From Cycas panzhihuaensis (lineage: Eukaryota; Cycadophyta), in NCBI GenBank assembly GCA_023213395.1, contig CM041465.1:124317741-124381740 (forward strand): a stretch of DNA of 64,000 bases, given 5' to 3'. The notes beneath the pieces are model-generated. The model did no database searches. It was given only the letters and a program-made list of their open reading frames with translations, and was not told the DNA's origin. The position numbers were made by a program, and so were the translations under genes. Shown here piece by piece: positions 1-11,530 of this stretch (position 1 is its first letter; every line of letters starts with the position of its first letter).

Positions 1-1389
1 TAATAGTGCCAGGTACTTTCTTACATTTATAAATAACTTCAGCAAAAAAGCCTAGGTGTTTTTTATCTTTAGTAAATTAGAAGCTCTTAATTGCTTTAAA
101 AAATTTAAAGCTCAAGTTGAATTGAAAAGTGGACTCAAAATCAAAGCACTTAGAATAGATGGAAGAGGAGAATATGTTTTGAATGATTTTTAAAATTTCT
201 GCAAAATGCATATATTTGCAAACAGATCACCACTCCATATACCCCACAGTCTAATGGGTTAGCTAAAAGGCTAAATAGAACTATAATAGAAATGGCACGA
301 TGTATGATAAAAGGAAAAAATGTCTCAAATACATATTGGGATGAAGCAGTTAACACTATCATCTATGTCATAAATAGAAGTCCCACAAGAGCTCTTAATA
401 GAATTACTCCAGAAAAAAGTATAACAGAAAGGAAACCTAATATAAGTCATCTAAGAATTTTTGGAAGCACTACTTATGTGCACATCCCAAATCAAAAAAG
501 AACTAAACTAGATGACAAGAGTATTGAATGTATCATGATTGGATACAGTAATAAGTCAAAAGCCTATCGTTGCATAGATATGAAAACCAATAGAATCTAT
601 GTAAGCAGAGACGTAATTTTTTACAAAGGTATTCCAATTAATAAAGATATTGCCTACACTCAAAAAGGCATAGTATTGAAAGAAAATATAGAGTCCTCCA
701 GTGATAAGAGTACAATTGAAGAAGAACCAATATCTCATTACTAGGAAGAGACAGTCTCTCATGAAGAATCAGAAACATCATCTCGAATAGAAAGACAAGA
801 GAATACTTCAGATAAAAAACTACCTAAATGGTATTTAAAAACTATAGAAGAATCAAAAGGAGATGTGTTTGAGCACAGAACTAGATCTCAAAAACATCAA
901 ACATTGATTTGTTCAATTAAGCCTCAATGTTTTGAAAAAGCCTACCAAAAAGCAGAATGGTTAAAAGCCATGAATAAGGAAATGGCCTCCATAAATCAAA
1001 ACAATACATGGGAGTTAGTTCCTCTACCCAAAGGTAAACCTATTGTTGGTTGCAAATGGGTGCACAGGATAAAGGAATGGTCTGATGATAGCATTGAAAA
1101 ATATAAAGCCTGACTTGTCGCAAAATGATATACTCAGACTATAGGTATAGATTATGAAGAAACTTTTGCTCCAGTAGCAAGATTAATAACCATTCACATA
1201 GTTTTAGCTGTGGTAGTGTAATAAAAATGGAAAATTGTACAACTTGACATTAAAAATGCCTTCCTAAATGGTGATCTAAGTGAAGAAGTTTACATTGAAC
1301 AATGCCTTTGATACAAAAAGAAAGGAGAAGAATATATGGTTTGCAAGCTAAAAAGGGCCTTATGTGGTCTAAAACAAGCACCTTGAGCC
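1..1389 (+). pseudogene. Element A: copia polyprotein fragment (integrase to RT)
   Basis: Internal part of a Ty1/copia polyprotein with no LTR in the window. It enters inside the integrase core, continues through the integrase C-terminal part (IECIMIGYSNKSKAYRCID at about 520-580, then VSRDVIF), a variable linker, and the first half of RT (KWVHRIKE, YEETFAPVARL, LDIKNAFLNGDL, GLKQAP at about 1050-1385). Several in-frame stops (for example at 742 and 1111) and frame changes near 190-290 make it a pseudogene. It stops exactly where the LTR of B begins, so RT palm, RNase H and the 3' LTR are missing. Closest in sequence to D of the elements here. Longest open piece is 292-744. Confidence 0.9.
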
Positions 1390-1593
1390 TGTTAAGACAG
1401 ACAATTGATATGAAAATAGCCTTTGTCATTAAGAGAGAATAAAATTCTCATATATATACTTCATGTGTAACATGTACAGTTATTAGAGCTTATGCATGTA
1501 TGCCACATGTCACAATTACATAAAAAAGGGATTTGATACAACCCTCATAATAACATTAGAAAGGAGCCTATAGATAAAACATTATATTCAACA
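1390..1593 (-). repeat. 3' LTR of element B (204 bp)
   Basis: On the minus strand it begins TGTTGAATATAATGTTTTATC and ends CTTAACA, giving the TG...CA ends of a copia LTR. It lies directly against the polypurine tract 1594-1604. No second copy is in the window. Its first bases closely match the LTR starts of F and L, so B is a related family. Confidence 0.85.
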
Positions 1594-1604
1594 CCCTCTC
1601 TTAA
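1594..1604 (-). other. Polypurine tract of element B
   Basis: Read on the minus strand it is TTAAGAGAGGG, immediately before the LTR start TGTT. This is the plus-strand primer site for reverse transcription. The flanking inverted repeat seen in other copia elements here is present but with two central mismatches. Confidence 0.8.
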
Positions 1605-4010
1605 CATTTTATCTATTTTTCTTGCATTCTAAGTCTATCTCTAAAGTATTGAAACTTGTCTTTAGCAAGTGGCTTTGTGAAAATATCAGCAACCTGTTCT
1701 TCACTGACACAGTAGAATAGATCCAATTCTTTGCTTTGCGCCTTTTCTCTGATAAAATGCTGATAAACTTCAATATGTTTAGTTATGGCATGAAATACTA
1801 GATTTTTTGTCATTTTGATAACACTCTAATTATCACAAAAGAGAGTAGTGGGCTGAGTTTGCTCTTGTTTCAAATCCTTTAGGAGTTGTCTGATCCATAC
1901 AACTTCACAAGTGGTGTTGACTACTGCTTTATATTCAACTTCAGTGGAGGATAAAGCTACAGTTGGTTGTTTCTTACTGTCCCATGATATGACTGTCGAA
2001 CCAAGTGAAAAACAATATCTTGTTGTAGATTTTCTATCTTGCTTGTCTCAAGCCTGGTCTGAGTCATTATATCCAATCAGTTGCATACTATATGTCTTAA
2101 TATAACTCAAGCCCATGGTCAATGTACTTTTGATATACTTGAGTATTCTCTTTGCTACATTCTAGTGTGAAATTTTAGGTTGTTGGATGTACTTCGAAAT
2201 TATTCCAACTGAGTACAAGATGTCAAGTCTGGTAGTTGTGAGATAGATGAGACTATCTACCAATTGCCTGTACAATGTTGCATTTGTTGGTTGACTATCT
2301 GTATCATAAGTTAGAACACACACTATCTTGATTGGAGTAGAGCAGCTATTATAATTTTCCATTTTGAATTTTTTTAGAAGATTTCTAACATATTTTGATT
2401 GTGATATAAAAATTTAGTTCTTCTATTGTTTAATTTCAATCCTGAGATAATACTGAAGAAGACTCAAATCAGTCATTTCAAATTCTTTCTTCAATTAGTA
2501 TTTTATTTGTAACATAGACTCATCATCATTGCCTATAATGATCATGTCATCTACATAAACAACAATGATAGTGATCAACCCTTTATTTGTTTTGATATTT
2601 AGACTAGAAACATAACCGCTTTTACTGAATCCATTTTGATTGAGATGTCTGTCTAGTTTGGCATACCAGGATATTATTGCTTGCTTTAGACCATAAAGAG
2701 CCTTTTTTAAATTTGCAAACAAGATGTTCTTTTCCTTCCATATATATCCAGTCGGTTGCTATATATATATCTCTTTCTTGAGATCTCCATTCAGAAAAGC
2801 ACTTTTGACATCAAGTTGAACAATGCTCCATCATAGTTGGGCTGCTAAAGCTATAACTGCTCTCACATTTATTAACTTTGCTACAAATGAGAAGGTTTCA
2901 TCATAGTCTATTCCAATAGTTTGAGTATATCCTTTTGCTACTAGTCTAGCCTTAATTTTTCAATTGTTCCATCAAATTTCTCCTTAATTTTATATACCCA
3001 TTTAGAGTCAACAATGGGTTTATCCTTTGGAACGCTAATTAATTCCCAGATTTTGTTTTTTGTAATAGCATTCATTTCAGTATTTATTGCTTCCCTCCAT
3101 TCAAATGATCACTTGCTTCTGTAAAACTTTTGAGGTTCAACTGAACAAATTAAACTTTCATGTTTTCGAGACCTTGTTCTTTGTTCAAACACTTCTCCTT
3201 TTATTTCATCAATTGTTTTGATATACCATTTAGGTACTTTCTTTGAACATTCTCTTGTGGTCATTTGTGAAGAACCCTGTTCAGGAATATTTTGTGCTTC
3301 TCCTAAACTTACTTCATCAGTGCTATCTTCTATGTTTCCTTCATAATGTTCTTTGTTTGACTCTTTTGAGTCTGTTGAAGTGATCTTAGACCTTTCTTCA
3401 ACTGGAACAATTGACCTAGGAAGTTCCTGCACCTGTCTATAAATTATCTTGTCTCCTTGATTGGTTTGTTCATCAAAGATTACATCTTTGATAACATAGA
3501 CTTTATTTGTTTTTGGGTCTATACATCTGTAAGCTTTAGACTTATTACTATAACCAATCATAATGCATTCTATGCTTTCGTTGTTTAGTTTAGTTTGATT
3601 TTTATCTGGAATATGAACATAAACTTTACAGCCAAAAATTTTAAGATTACTTACATCTAGCTTCCTTCTTGTCCAAGCTTCTTCAGGAGTTACTTTGTCA
3701 AGGGCTTGAGTTGGACTCCTGTTAATTAGGTACATTATTGTGTTAACAGTTTTGAGACTGCTCTTTCATCTATCAAACTTCTATCCATTTCCATTATTGT
3801 TCTATTTATGCGTTTTGTTATTCCATTCGATTGAGGTGTATAGAGAGTTGTCACCTGTCTTAGTATTCCATGCAGCTTACAAAAATGATAAAAGTCACTT
3901 GATATGTACTCACCTCCTCCATCTAAATGGAGACTTTTGATTTTGCATTCTCTTTCTAATTCAACCTGGGCCTTAAACTCTTTGAAATAATCTAGACTTT
4001 TAGATTTGCT
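1605..4010 (-). pseudogene. Element B: copia pol remnant (integrase, RT, RNase H)
   Basis: Reading right to left: integrase core from about 4010 (DGGGEYISSDF, then TPQSNG at about 3825-3840), integrase C-terminal part (IECIMIGYSNKSKAYRCID near 3520-3570), linker, RT with the catalytic box YVDDMIIIGND (codons for YVDD at 2546-2557), and RNase H ending HIEVYQHF and ADIFTKPLAKDKF near 1640-1770. The longest open piece is 3109-3735 (208 codons). Stops and frame changes between about 1813 and 3060 inactivate it. The N-terminal half of the polyprotein is absent. Confidence 0.9.
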
Positions 4011-4345
4011 GAAAGAAAGATCTTCAGACATGCTAAAAGGAGCCATGTTTTAAGTTGAATGGTTGAATGGAAATAATGCACGAACCTCATAAACCTTTAA
4101 TAAATCACAAAACAAAAACATGGCTTGTAAGACCCAACTACTCAAATGTATTCCTTTGCATGACAAGGATGAGAAGTATCCCTCCTTGCATGTGCTGCAG
4201 AGGCAAACTCATTGGTTGTAAGTGCATTCTTTTTAGCACATGTTGCTTTCGGAATACCTCATAAGAGATGATGTGAGACCCAATTGAGTATGGTGTACAT
4301 TCTTGCGAATATTCTCTTGAAGAAGACCTCTTCAAGGAGGTAGAC
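4011..4345. other. Old flanking sequence between B and C, with coding-like end
   Basis: No LTR or retroelement domain recognised in most of this stretch. From about 4277 to 4345 on the + strand an open frame reads into TSD TAGAC and continues, after removing element C, at 9567. The sequence ends EEDLFKEVD. It predates insertions C and D. Function unknown. Confidence 0.5.
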
Positions 4346-4572
4346 TAGTAGGAGATAATGTTTTATCTAGATATTGCAAAGGGTAATGTGATAAACCCTT
4401 GATATGTAACTTATAATAATGACATGTGTCACTATAGGAAGAGTTAGTTACAAATCAAAGTACAACAATTACAAGAATCAATGTATATTTAAGGAGATCA
4501 CCTCCTCAAAGCATTACAAGTCTATTCTCACAACTGTCTTTTGATTCTAAATTTCTCTCCATTAAATTAACA
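4346..4572 (+). repeat. 5' LTR of element C (227 bp)
   Basis: Aligns end to end with 9335-9561. The first bases are TAGTA where the 3' copy has TGTTA, so the canonical TG start is mutated; it ends AATTAACA. It is followed at once by a PBS and preceded by TSD TAGAC. Confidence 0.95.
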
Positions 4573-4584
4573 TGGTATGAGAGC
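4573..4584 (+). other. Primer-binding site of element C
   Basis: TGGTATGAGAGC directly after the LTR. This matches the consensus TGGTATCAGAGC, complementary to the 3' end of initiator Met-tRNA, with one change (C to G). Confidence 0.85.
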
Positions 4585-5240
4585 AGGTCTGACTGCTCAT
4601 CTCTGGAGAGGGATTTAATTGTTTGGTGACTATTTCAAGAGCTTAGAGTCCTCAAGAAGAAGACATAAGATTGGAAATCATTTGAAAGGGAATTCTCTCA
4701 ACAAATTTTCTGTGTATAGACCTGTACGGAAATCGTACAAACCAAAAAATTTCAAAGTTCTCATAATTCGACGAAACTTGGTGGGGAGATAGATCTCATC
4801 GTGCTCGTCACATTTCTCAACTAGCCCAACTTCATTTGAGGCCATCTTGAGGTTGCTTTCAACAGAATACAGTCTGTGCGGGTTTGAACGGGACCACTGC
4901 AAAAATCACTTAAATCTCTGAATTTAATCGGGTAATATCTACTCTAAATCTTGTACTTTATCATCTCGAAGGGATTGTAACCAATTTCGGGCTTTTGTGT
5001 GGAGTATTCTGCATTTTTGAAGCATTTTTGGGTCCAAACCCTAGCCACACCTCCTCTACTTCGGGTTGTTTCTCCTCAGATTCAGTGATTATTTCTAAAA
5101 AGTAATTTTAGATTTGAAATTGGTGCAAGAAGACCTTTCTTTCAAGGTATATTTTGTTTGGTTTTGTACAATTAAGGTTGTACAGAAATCCATACAATCA
5201 CACTATCAGCCCTGTTCAGAACAATTTTTTCATATCATTA
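4585..5240 (+). other. Leader (5' UTR) of element C
   Basis: Non-coding leader between PBS and gag start, about 650 bp. It holds two short GTAC-containing motifs near 4720-4740, a motif repeated in the leaders of other copia elements here. Nothing coding is supported; the short minus-strand frame at 4678-4902 has no recognisable product. Confidence 0.6.
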
Positions 5241-6118
5241 ATGGCATCTCCCATATTTGGTCTATCTGATCAAGATAAACTTACGGATAACAACTATCAT
5301 ATTTGGAAAATAAAAATTGAAACACTTCTAAGGACAAGAAATGCCTGGAATATTGCCATTGGCACATAAACCAAGCTAGCTGATGCGAGTACATCTTTGC
5401 CCAATTGGTTGGAAAGTGACAACATAGGAGTAATCATTTTAAAGCTTTCTGTTTTATCTTTCTTTTTGGTGTATGTAGAAAATTGAATTCTACCTCAGCC
5501 ATTTGGAAATGCTTTGAAAGTCTTTTCGACCAAAAGAAAAAGACACAAATATTTGCCCTCAAGGAAAATTTGTACAAGCTACACATGAAGGAAAATGAAA
5601 CAGTAACTGAATTCATACATAAAATTACTTCACTTAGAAATAGCCTTTTGAGTGCAGGAGATGTTGTTCCAGAGCAAGAATTGGTTCAAATGGTAGCTAG
5701 TAAACTACCAAAGTCCTTTGATGTAATCATTAATACCATAACGAACAACAATCAAATTGATACTATGACACTTGATGAATTGATTGGCTTACTGTTAAGA
5801 TAAGAACAAAGAAACAAGTGCTATGAAGACTCATCAAAGTTAGAAGATGCCTTTGCATCCAGGCAAAACTTGGGACCTCGAGGACGAAGCCAGACACGAG
5901 GAAGAGGATGCATTCCAGACACTAGAAGTTCTATTCGTGGTCGTTATTAGGACAACAGAGGATGTGGATGAGGTAGAGACTCCAGAATTTGTTTTAGTTG
6001 TGGCAAACTTGCACATTTTTCCAGTGCATGTAGGGCGTTTGATGTATGTTACCATTGTGGGCAATCAAGACACTATCCCTATCAGTGTCCTCAAAGAAAG
6101 AGTAGATATTTAGAGAGG
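5241..6118 (+). pseudogene. Element C: copia gag
   Basis: Start chosen at 5241 because MASPIFGLSDQDKL aligns with the gag starts of F and L (MSSSILALSDSDKL, MASSVLALSDNDKI). The capsid-like region contains NNYHIWKIKIETLLR, a stop at 5367-5369, a frame change near 5480, then FDVIINTITNNNQIDTMTLDEL. The nucleocapsid region (about 5830-6110) is shifted out of frame, so the CCHC knuckles survive only as broken pieces. Gag would form the particle that packages element RNA; this copy cannot. Confidence 0.88.
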
Positions 6119-9100
6119 GAAACGTCTAGTAGGCAGCTACAACAAAGAACAAACTGAGGAGGAAGAAGAGGAAACAACATTTGTCGCCGCACTATCAGCA
6201 GGACTGAAGGAGGGAGACACATGGTTCATTGATTCTGGAGCTTCGTGACATATGACAAATCGTGAAGACTGGTTTGAAACCTTAAAACCCTGCTACATGG
6301 ACAAATCAGTTGAGTTAGGGGAGAAATACCCACTTGGTATAAAAGGGGTAGGTACTATTGTTGTTAACCTACAAGGAAATGTAAAGAAAGTTGGAAATGT
6401 ACTGTTGGTTCCTGGTTTAAAAATGAATCTTCTGTTTGTTTCACAACTTAGCAAAAAGGGGGTGAGAATTGTATTTGACGAAGGTGGCCATTGTCATATA
6501 CTAGATATGAAAAATAATGGGGAAGCAATAGCTAAAGGTATCAGGTGTAATGATCTGTATAAACTAATATCAGATCCTGTAATACCTAATCTGGGTCTGA
6601 AGTTTGTATTGCTACAAATTTTGATAATAAAGTGTGGCATTTGAAGTACGAACATTTTCCAATAAAAACATTAAAATTAATGAAAAAATCTGGTATGGTG
6701 AATGGATTACCTCAGATCCCCTCTGATAACTTTGTCTGCAAGGGCTGTCAATTTGGAAAGCATTATCGACTACCATTCAAAGAAAGCAAATGGAGGGCAG
6801 AAACCAAATTGGAATTGATCCATATAGATCTCTGTGGACCGCTCACACCCCTTTCAATAAACGGTTGCAGATATTTTTTAACCTTTATTGATGACTTCAC
6901 TCGAAAGGTATGGGTATATTTCCTGCACAACAAATCAAAAGTTTTTGAAGTTTTCAAGGAATTCAAGATATAGGTAGAATTGGAATCTGAAGCCAAAATA
7001 AAATACATTAGATCAGATGTAGATGGTGAATACATCTTGAAAGATTTTTTAAACTACTGCAAGTCAAATGGGATACGTAGACAAGTTACAACTCCCTATA
7101 CTCCTCAGTCCAATGGAGTTGTTGAAAGGAAGAACAGAACTCTAATGGAAATGGCTCAGAGCATGGTCTACGAAAAGCAAACTCCAAAGTCATACTGGGT
7201 AGAGGCTATCAATACTGCTTGCTATCTAATAAATAGAAGTTCAACGAAAGCTTTGGAGAACATCACACTTGAGGAAGCCTTGACAGGTAAGAAACCTGAT
7301 GTCAACTCTCTTAATATATTTGGTAGTCAGGCTTTCGTTCACATACTAGATAAGAGAAGATCAAAACTTGATGCAAAAAGCATAGAGTGTATTATGATAG
7401 GATACAGCAAAAACTCAAAAGCTTACAAATGCATTGATCCAAAAACAAATAGGATTTATGTAAGCAGAGACGTCGTCTTTAATGAAGAAGACAATTTAGG
7501 TGCTCAGTCTCAAATGAAAATAATTGAAGAAGAAGTAAAGGACTTGGGCCATGAAGTCTTCACAGAAGAAACATTAGCTATCACTACAGAAGAGATTCCC
7601 CCCACAGAATCATCTTCAACTCACATAGAGTCAGTCAAATGAGAAAGCTCAGCATAGGAAGAAAATGGAACTAGAGAAGAATCAAGGAAAGAAAAGAAAT
7701 TGCCCAAATAGTTCATCAAAACAGTTGAAAAAGGAGGAGGAAACATGCTTGAGCATAAAACAAGAAGTCAGAAGCTGAAGGCCCTACTCAGCCGAATTGA
7801 ACCACAATCTTTGCAAGAAGCCCAAGGTCAACCGAAATGGAAAATAGCCATGGACTTTGAAATGGACTCGATTATCAAAAATCAAACATGGGAATCAGTA
7901 GAACTTCCTCCCAACAAACCAGTAGTGAATTGCAAATGGGTATATAAAATTAAAGAAGGGGCTAATGGAAAAGTCGAAAAACACAAAGCTCAACTTGTTG
8001 CAAAAGGATACACCCAAACAACTAGAATAGATTTTGAAGAGACTTTTTCTCCTGTAGCCAAGCTAGATCTGAAGAAGCTGTGATTGCCTTTGGCAGCATT
8101 ACATAACTGGAAAATTTTTCAATTAGATGTAAAAAGTTCTTTCTTAAATGGAGACTTGGAAAAAGAAGTCTACATGGCACAACCTGAAGGATACATCAAA
8201 GAGGGACAAGAACATTTGGTGTGCAAATTAAAGAAAGCACTATATGGGCTAAAACAGACTCCTCGTCCCTGGTATGCCAAATTGGACCAGCATCTGTATC
8301 AAAATGGATTTCAATAATGCAACTCAAATTCCGACCTCTATCAAGAAAAAGGAATGGACTAATTACAATAATTGTTGTCTATGTAGATGACATGATTCCC
8401 ATAGGAAATGATGAAGAATCAATCATAGAGATAAAAGGACAACTCGAAAGAAGATTTGAAATGATAGATCTAGGTCTCCTTAACTACTATCTGGGACTGG
8501 AGGTAAGTCAACAACAGAATCACATTTCCATGTCTCAAAGTAAATACATAGAGGATCTACTAATCAAACTCAGGATGATGGATTGTAATCCATGTGCAAC
8601 ACCCATGGAAATAAATTGCAACATGGTACCAGATGAAGGAGAACAGTTAGTTGACATCACCTTGTACAGACAAATTGGAAGTTTGATATATCTTACAGCT
8701 ACCAGACTAGATATATCATACTGAGTTGGATTAGTCCCAAGATACATACAGGAACCTAAAGTAAGACATTGGAAAGCTGCTAGAAGGATACTGAGATATC
8801 TACAAGGAACAATAGATCTAAAATTAATCTATCCCCAAGAAGGATCAGCTAAACTAACAAGATATTGTGACTCAGACTGGGCAGGAGACAAGGAACAAAG
8901 GAAATCCACAAGTGGATATTGCTTCTTCTTGGGTTCAGCTGCAGTTTCCTGGTGTAGCAAAAAATAGCCCACAGTTGCACTTTCATCAACTAATGCTGAA
9001 TACAAGGCAGCTATAACTGCAACATGTGAAGCAGTCTGGTTACGACAACCTCTGGTTGAATTGAATCAACGACAGAATCAAGCAATAACCCTACATTGTG

Positions 9101-9327
9101 ACAATCAGAGTGCTATTAAGTTGACCAAAAATCCAATTCTTCACACCAGAACCGAGCACATAGAAGTGCACCACCACTTTATAAGCGAAAAGGTTCACCA
9201 TAAAGAAATTGAATTAGAATATTGTCCTACTGCAGAACAAATTGCAGATCTACTAACAAAACCTCTTGGAAAAGAAAACTTCTAGATTCTAAGAGACAAG
9301 ATAGGATTGAAGGAGATAAAACATTAA
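6119..9327 (+). pseudogene. Element C: copia pol (protease, integrase, RT, RNase H)
   Basis: Protease motif WFIDSGAS (codons DSGAS at 6231-6245) is followed by a stop before HMT. The integrase zinc region and core run from about 6630 to 7640 with HIDLCGPLTP, RSDVDGEYI and TPQSNGVVERKNRTL visible. RT runs about 7745-8730 with YVDD at 8380-8391. RNase H runs to the end (HIEVHHHFISEKV, ADLLTKPLGKENF). Stops at about 6248, 6972, 7640, 8083 and 8724 and frame changes break it. The natural stop is the TAA at 9325-9327, inside the left arm of the PPT hairpin. Confidence 0.92.
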
Positions 9328-9356
9328 GAGAGGGTGTTAGGAGATAATGTTTTATC
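9315..9356 (+). promoter_or_regulatory. PPT-spanning inverted repeat of element C
   Basis: Left arm GATAAAACATTA (9315-9326) and right arm TAATGTTTTATC (9345-9356) are perfect 12-bp reverse complements. The polypurine tract TTAAGAGAGGG (9324-9334) overlaps the end of the left arm and runs into the loop, which also holds the LTR start TGTTAGGAGA (9335-9344). The left arm also encodes the last residues and stop of pol. PPT role is established; a role for the hairpin is inferred from its recurrence in D, F, L and G. Confidence 0.75.
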
Positions 9357-9561
9357 TAGATATTGCAAAGGGTAATGTGATAAACCCTTGATATGTAACT
9401 TATAATAGTGACATGTGTCACTATAGGAAGAGTCAGTTATAAACCAAAGTACAACGGTTACAAGAATCAATGTATATTTAAGGAGATCACCTCCTTAATG
9501 CAATACAAGTCTGTTCTTACAATTGTCTTCTGGTTCTAAATTTCTCTGCATCGAATTAACA
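9335..9561 (+). repeat. 3' LTR of element C (227 bp)
   Basis: Starts TGTTAGGAGATAATG and ends GAATTAACA, with TSD TAGAC at 9562-9566. It keeps the canonical TG start lost from the 5' copy. Confidence 0.95.
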
Positions 9562-9566
9562 TAGAC

Positions 9567-9717
9567 AACGAGTAGTCCATGAACACAGGGATGCTCATGG
9601 CTTCTTATCCATATGGGTTAGAGATGGGCATAACTTTAAACATTGCTATGCCTAAAGGAGCCACAATTAAGGAATGGATTGAGATTAATCACTTGTGTGG
9701 AATAACTAGGAGATAGG
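9567..9717 (+). other. Segment of older reading frame between C and D
   Basis: 151 bp separating TSD of C from the LTR of D. In the frame continuing from 4345 it reads GMLMASYPYGLEMGITL and IAMPKGATIKEWIEINHLC with stops near its start (after DNE) and near its end (after TRR). It looks like decayed coding sequence cut by C and then D. Family not recognised. Confidence 0.5.
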
Positions 9718-9938
9718 TGTTAAAGTTAATGTTTTATCTTTAGAAGCTCTTAAGTAATTTTTGAGGGTTATGTGTCATAAACCCTTCTTTTACTTTATGT
9801 TGACAAGTGGCCAACATACATGGGCCCTCTATTGTAATCTTGATGTATATATATGAGAGGTTCTCCTCTCCTTTAATCAATGAAGAAGAATGGTTTCTCT
9901 TATCTTTGAATCAACTCCTTGTTTGTGCATTTTTAACA
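9718..9938 (+). repeat. 5' LTR of element D (221 bp)
   Basis: Starts TGTTAAAGTTAATG and ends TTTTTAACA. It contains a short AT repeat (TATATATATGAG) just upstream of the pyrimidine-rich region that could be the TATA area. The 3' copy is 5 bp shorter, from small indels including in this AT stretch. Confidence 0.94.
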
Positions 9939-9950
9939 TGGTATCAAAGT
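9939..9950 (+). other. Primer-binding site of element D
   Basis: TGGTATCAAAGT directly after the LTR, matching the Met-tRNA-type PBS TGGTATCAGAGC with two differences. Confidence 0.82.
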
Positions 9951-10636
9951 AGGTGTGTTCTGTCAATCTTTGAAGGAGAAGTAAGCTATCAATTTTTGAA
10001 GGAGAAATAAGTACATCCTTGCATTTTAGAAAGAAGATGAAGATCTAAAAAGAAGAAAATTTATGAAGAAATTTAATTATTGTATGGACAGATGAATTGT
10101 ATGGAACTGTGTGGATGGTACGATCAATTTTTCAAAGTTCTCAGATTGAGACGAAATTTTACCTGTGTGGGTACCTCTTTAATCTGAACAACTTTGTCCA
10201 AAACAACATCTACAAATTTTGCCTCTATAAGTCAAGATCTGAAAAAAAAGTAGACATGCGGTTTTGGATCTTTCTGAGCAAATTTCTCTCAAATTTTTGA
10301 ATTTCAGAGTTTGGTATTTGTCTCAATCTCTTCATTTTCTCCTAAGCTTTCTATCAAGTACTAGTTTGCACACTTTCGTTGAGAATTTAAGGAGAAAAGG
10401 GAAAAAATTGTTTTTTATGCCCTATGATTTTCTAAGCTTTCGAGACAGTTTCTAACCAAAATATAAGTTCAATTGAAAAAATAATCACAAGCTCATATAG
10501 ACATTGAAAAAATCTCTATTTTGAGGGTGCTATCATTTCCGCTTGTACATCCATACTATTTTCATATAGTCGTACGATTGTACGGTCCAAACCCTCAGTT
10601 AGGTTTCTCTTCTAATTTTCTTTTCTCCATATTCAA
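9951..10636 (+). other. Leader of element D
   Basis: About 690 bp of non-coding leader. It includes a palindromic CGTACG followed closely by GTACGG at about 10568-10583, a motif that recurs in the leaders of C, E and L. No coding function is supported; short frames here have no family resemblance. Confidence 0.55.
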
Positions 10637-11530
10637 AATACAGGTTCCACTCTCTGTCTAGGAGATTCAGACAAATTAGCAGGAGAAAATTACAATTCAT
10701 GGAGGATAAAAATGAATGGGTTACTTGTTATAAAAAATGTCTGGGATCTTATAATAGAATCAGAAAAGAAACCTAGTCCTGCAAACTCCCTTCAGCTTAT
10801 AAGTTGGGAAGAAAGAGACAAAATTGCACATGGAGCAATCATGGTTTCTGTAAAAGACTCTCTACTGTATTATGTCAGTAAAGCAAAATCTTTTATAGAA
10901 GCCTAGAAAATTTTAGAGGCCTTGTTCAACCAGAGAAATGAAGCAAGAATTGTGTCACTAAGAGACCAGCTTTATGAAATGTATTTCAAAGGGGGGGGGG
11001 GGGGGGGGGCGCAATCTATTTCTAATTTGATCACTAGGATACCTGAAATCAAAGACAATCTAACTTTAGTTGGAGAAATTGTTTCTGATACTGAACTTGT
11101 TCATCTAATTCTCAATAAGTTGTCAAAAAACTTTGATAATTTGGTTAATACCCTTACTGTTGGAGGAGAGTAGTCTAGTATGTCATTTGATACTCTTTGT
11201 GGACATTTACTACAACAGGAATAGAAGCTAAAAAGATATGAAGAGAAAACAGAAATCAAAGAAGCATTTATCTCCAGGCTAAAAATTGATAAAAGAGGAT
11301 GCCCTAGAAGCATTTCCACAGGTTGATCAAATTCCAAAGGTAGATTAGAAAGCAGAGGTAGATTTCCCAGAGGGTGGTCACCAAATACACATACTTGCTA
11401 TCAATGTGGGAGATATGGACATCTAGCAAGCAATTGCAAGTCAACAAATTCACGAACCAATTATTATTATGAGAGGACCAAACATTATGCAAATAACTAT
11501 CCCCAAAGGTGATTAGATATTTACAAAGGC
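10637..11530 (+). pseudogene. Element D: copia gag with poly-G insertion
   Basis: Aligned to other gags the protein begins TGSTLCLGDSDKLAGENY, but the initiator ATG is not present, so the start is approximate. Capsid-like sequence continues to about 11240 with stops at 10904 and 11174. A run of 19 G (10991-11009) replaces the sequence after YEMYFK, where related gags have charged residues. One zinc knuckle, CYQCGRYGHLASNC, is intact at 11396-11437; the second has lost its cysteines to tyrosines (YYYERTKHYANNY). Confidence 0.87.

Larger units (their letters stand above)
1390..4010 (-). mobile_element. Element B: 5'-truncated Ty1/copia retrotransposon
   Basis: Minus-strand copia element with its 3' LTR at the left (1390-1593), a polypurine tract, then RNase H, RT and integrase in reverse order. 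Homology stops inside the integrase core near 4010, so gag, protease, leader and 5' LTR are absent. The left edge abuts the truncated RT of A. No target-site duplication can be identified because the right end is missing. Confidence 0.88.
4346..9561 (+). mobile_element. Element C: complete Ty1/copia retrotransposon
   Basis: Both 227-bp LTRs are present (4346-4572 and 9335-9561), flanked by the 5-bp target-site duplication TAGAC (4341-4345 and 9562-9566). In between lie a PBS, a leader, gag, protease, integrase, RT, RNase H and a polypurine tract in copia order, 5216 bp in all. The LTRs differ at about 19 positions by eye (about 8%), so the insertion is old. Frameshifts and stops in gag, protease, integrase and RT leave it non-autonomous. 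Confidence 0.96.

Noticed and set aside
150-362. Minus-strand open frame over A integrase
   Set aside because: Shadow of the + strand integrase frame; no independent support.
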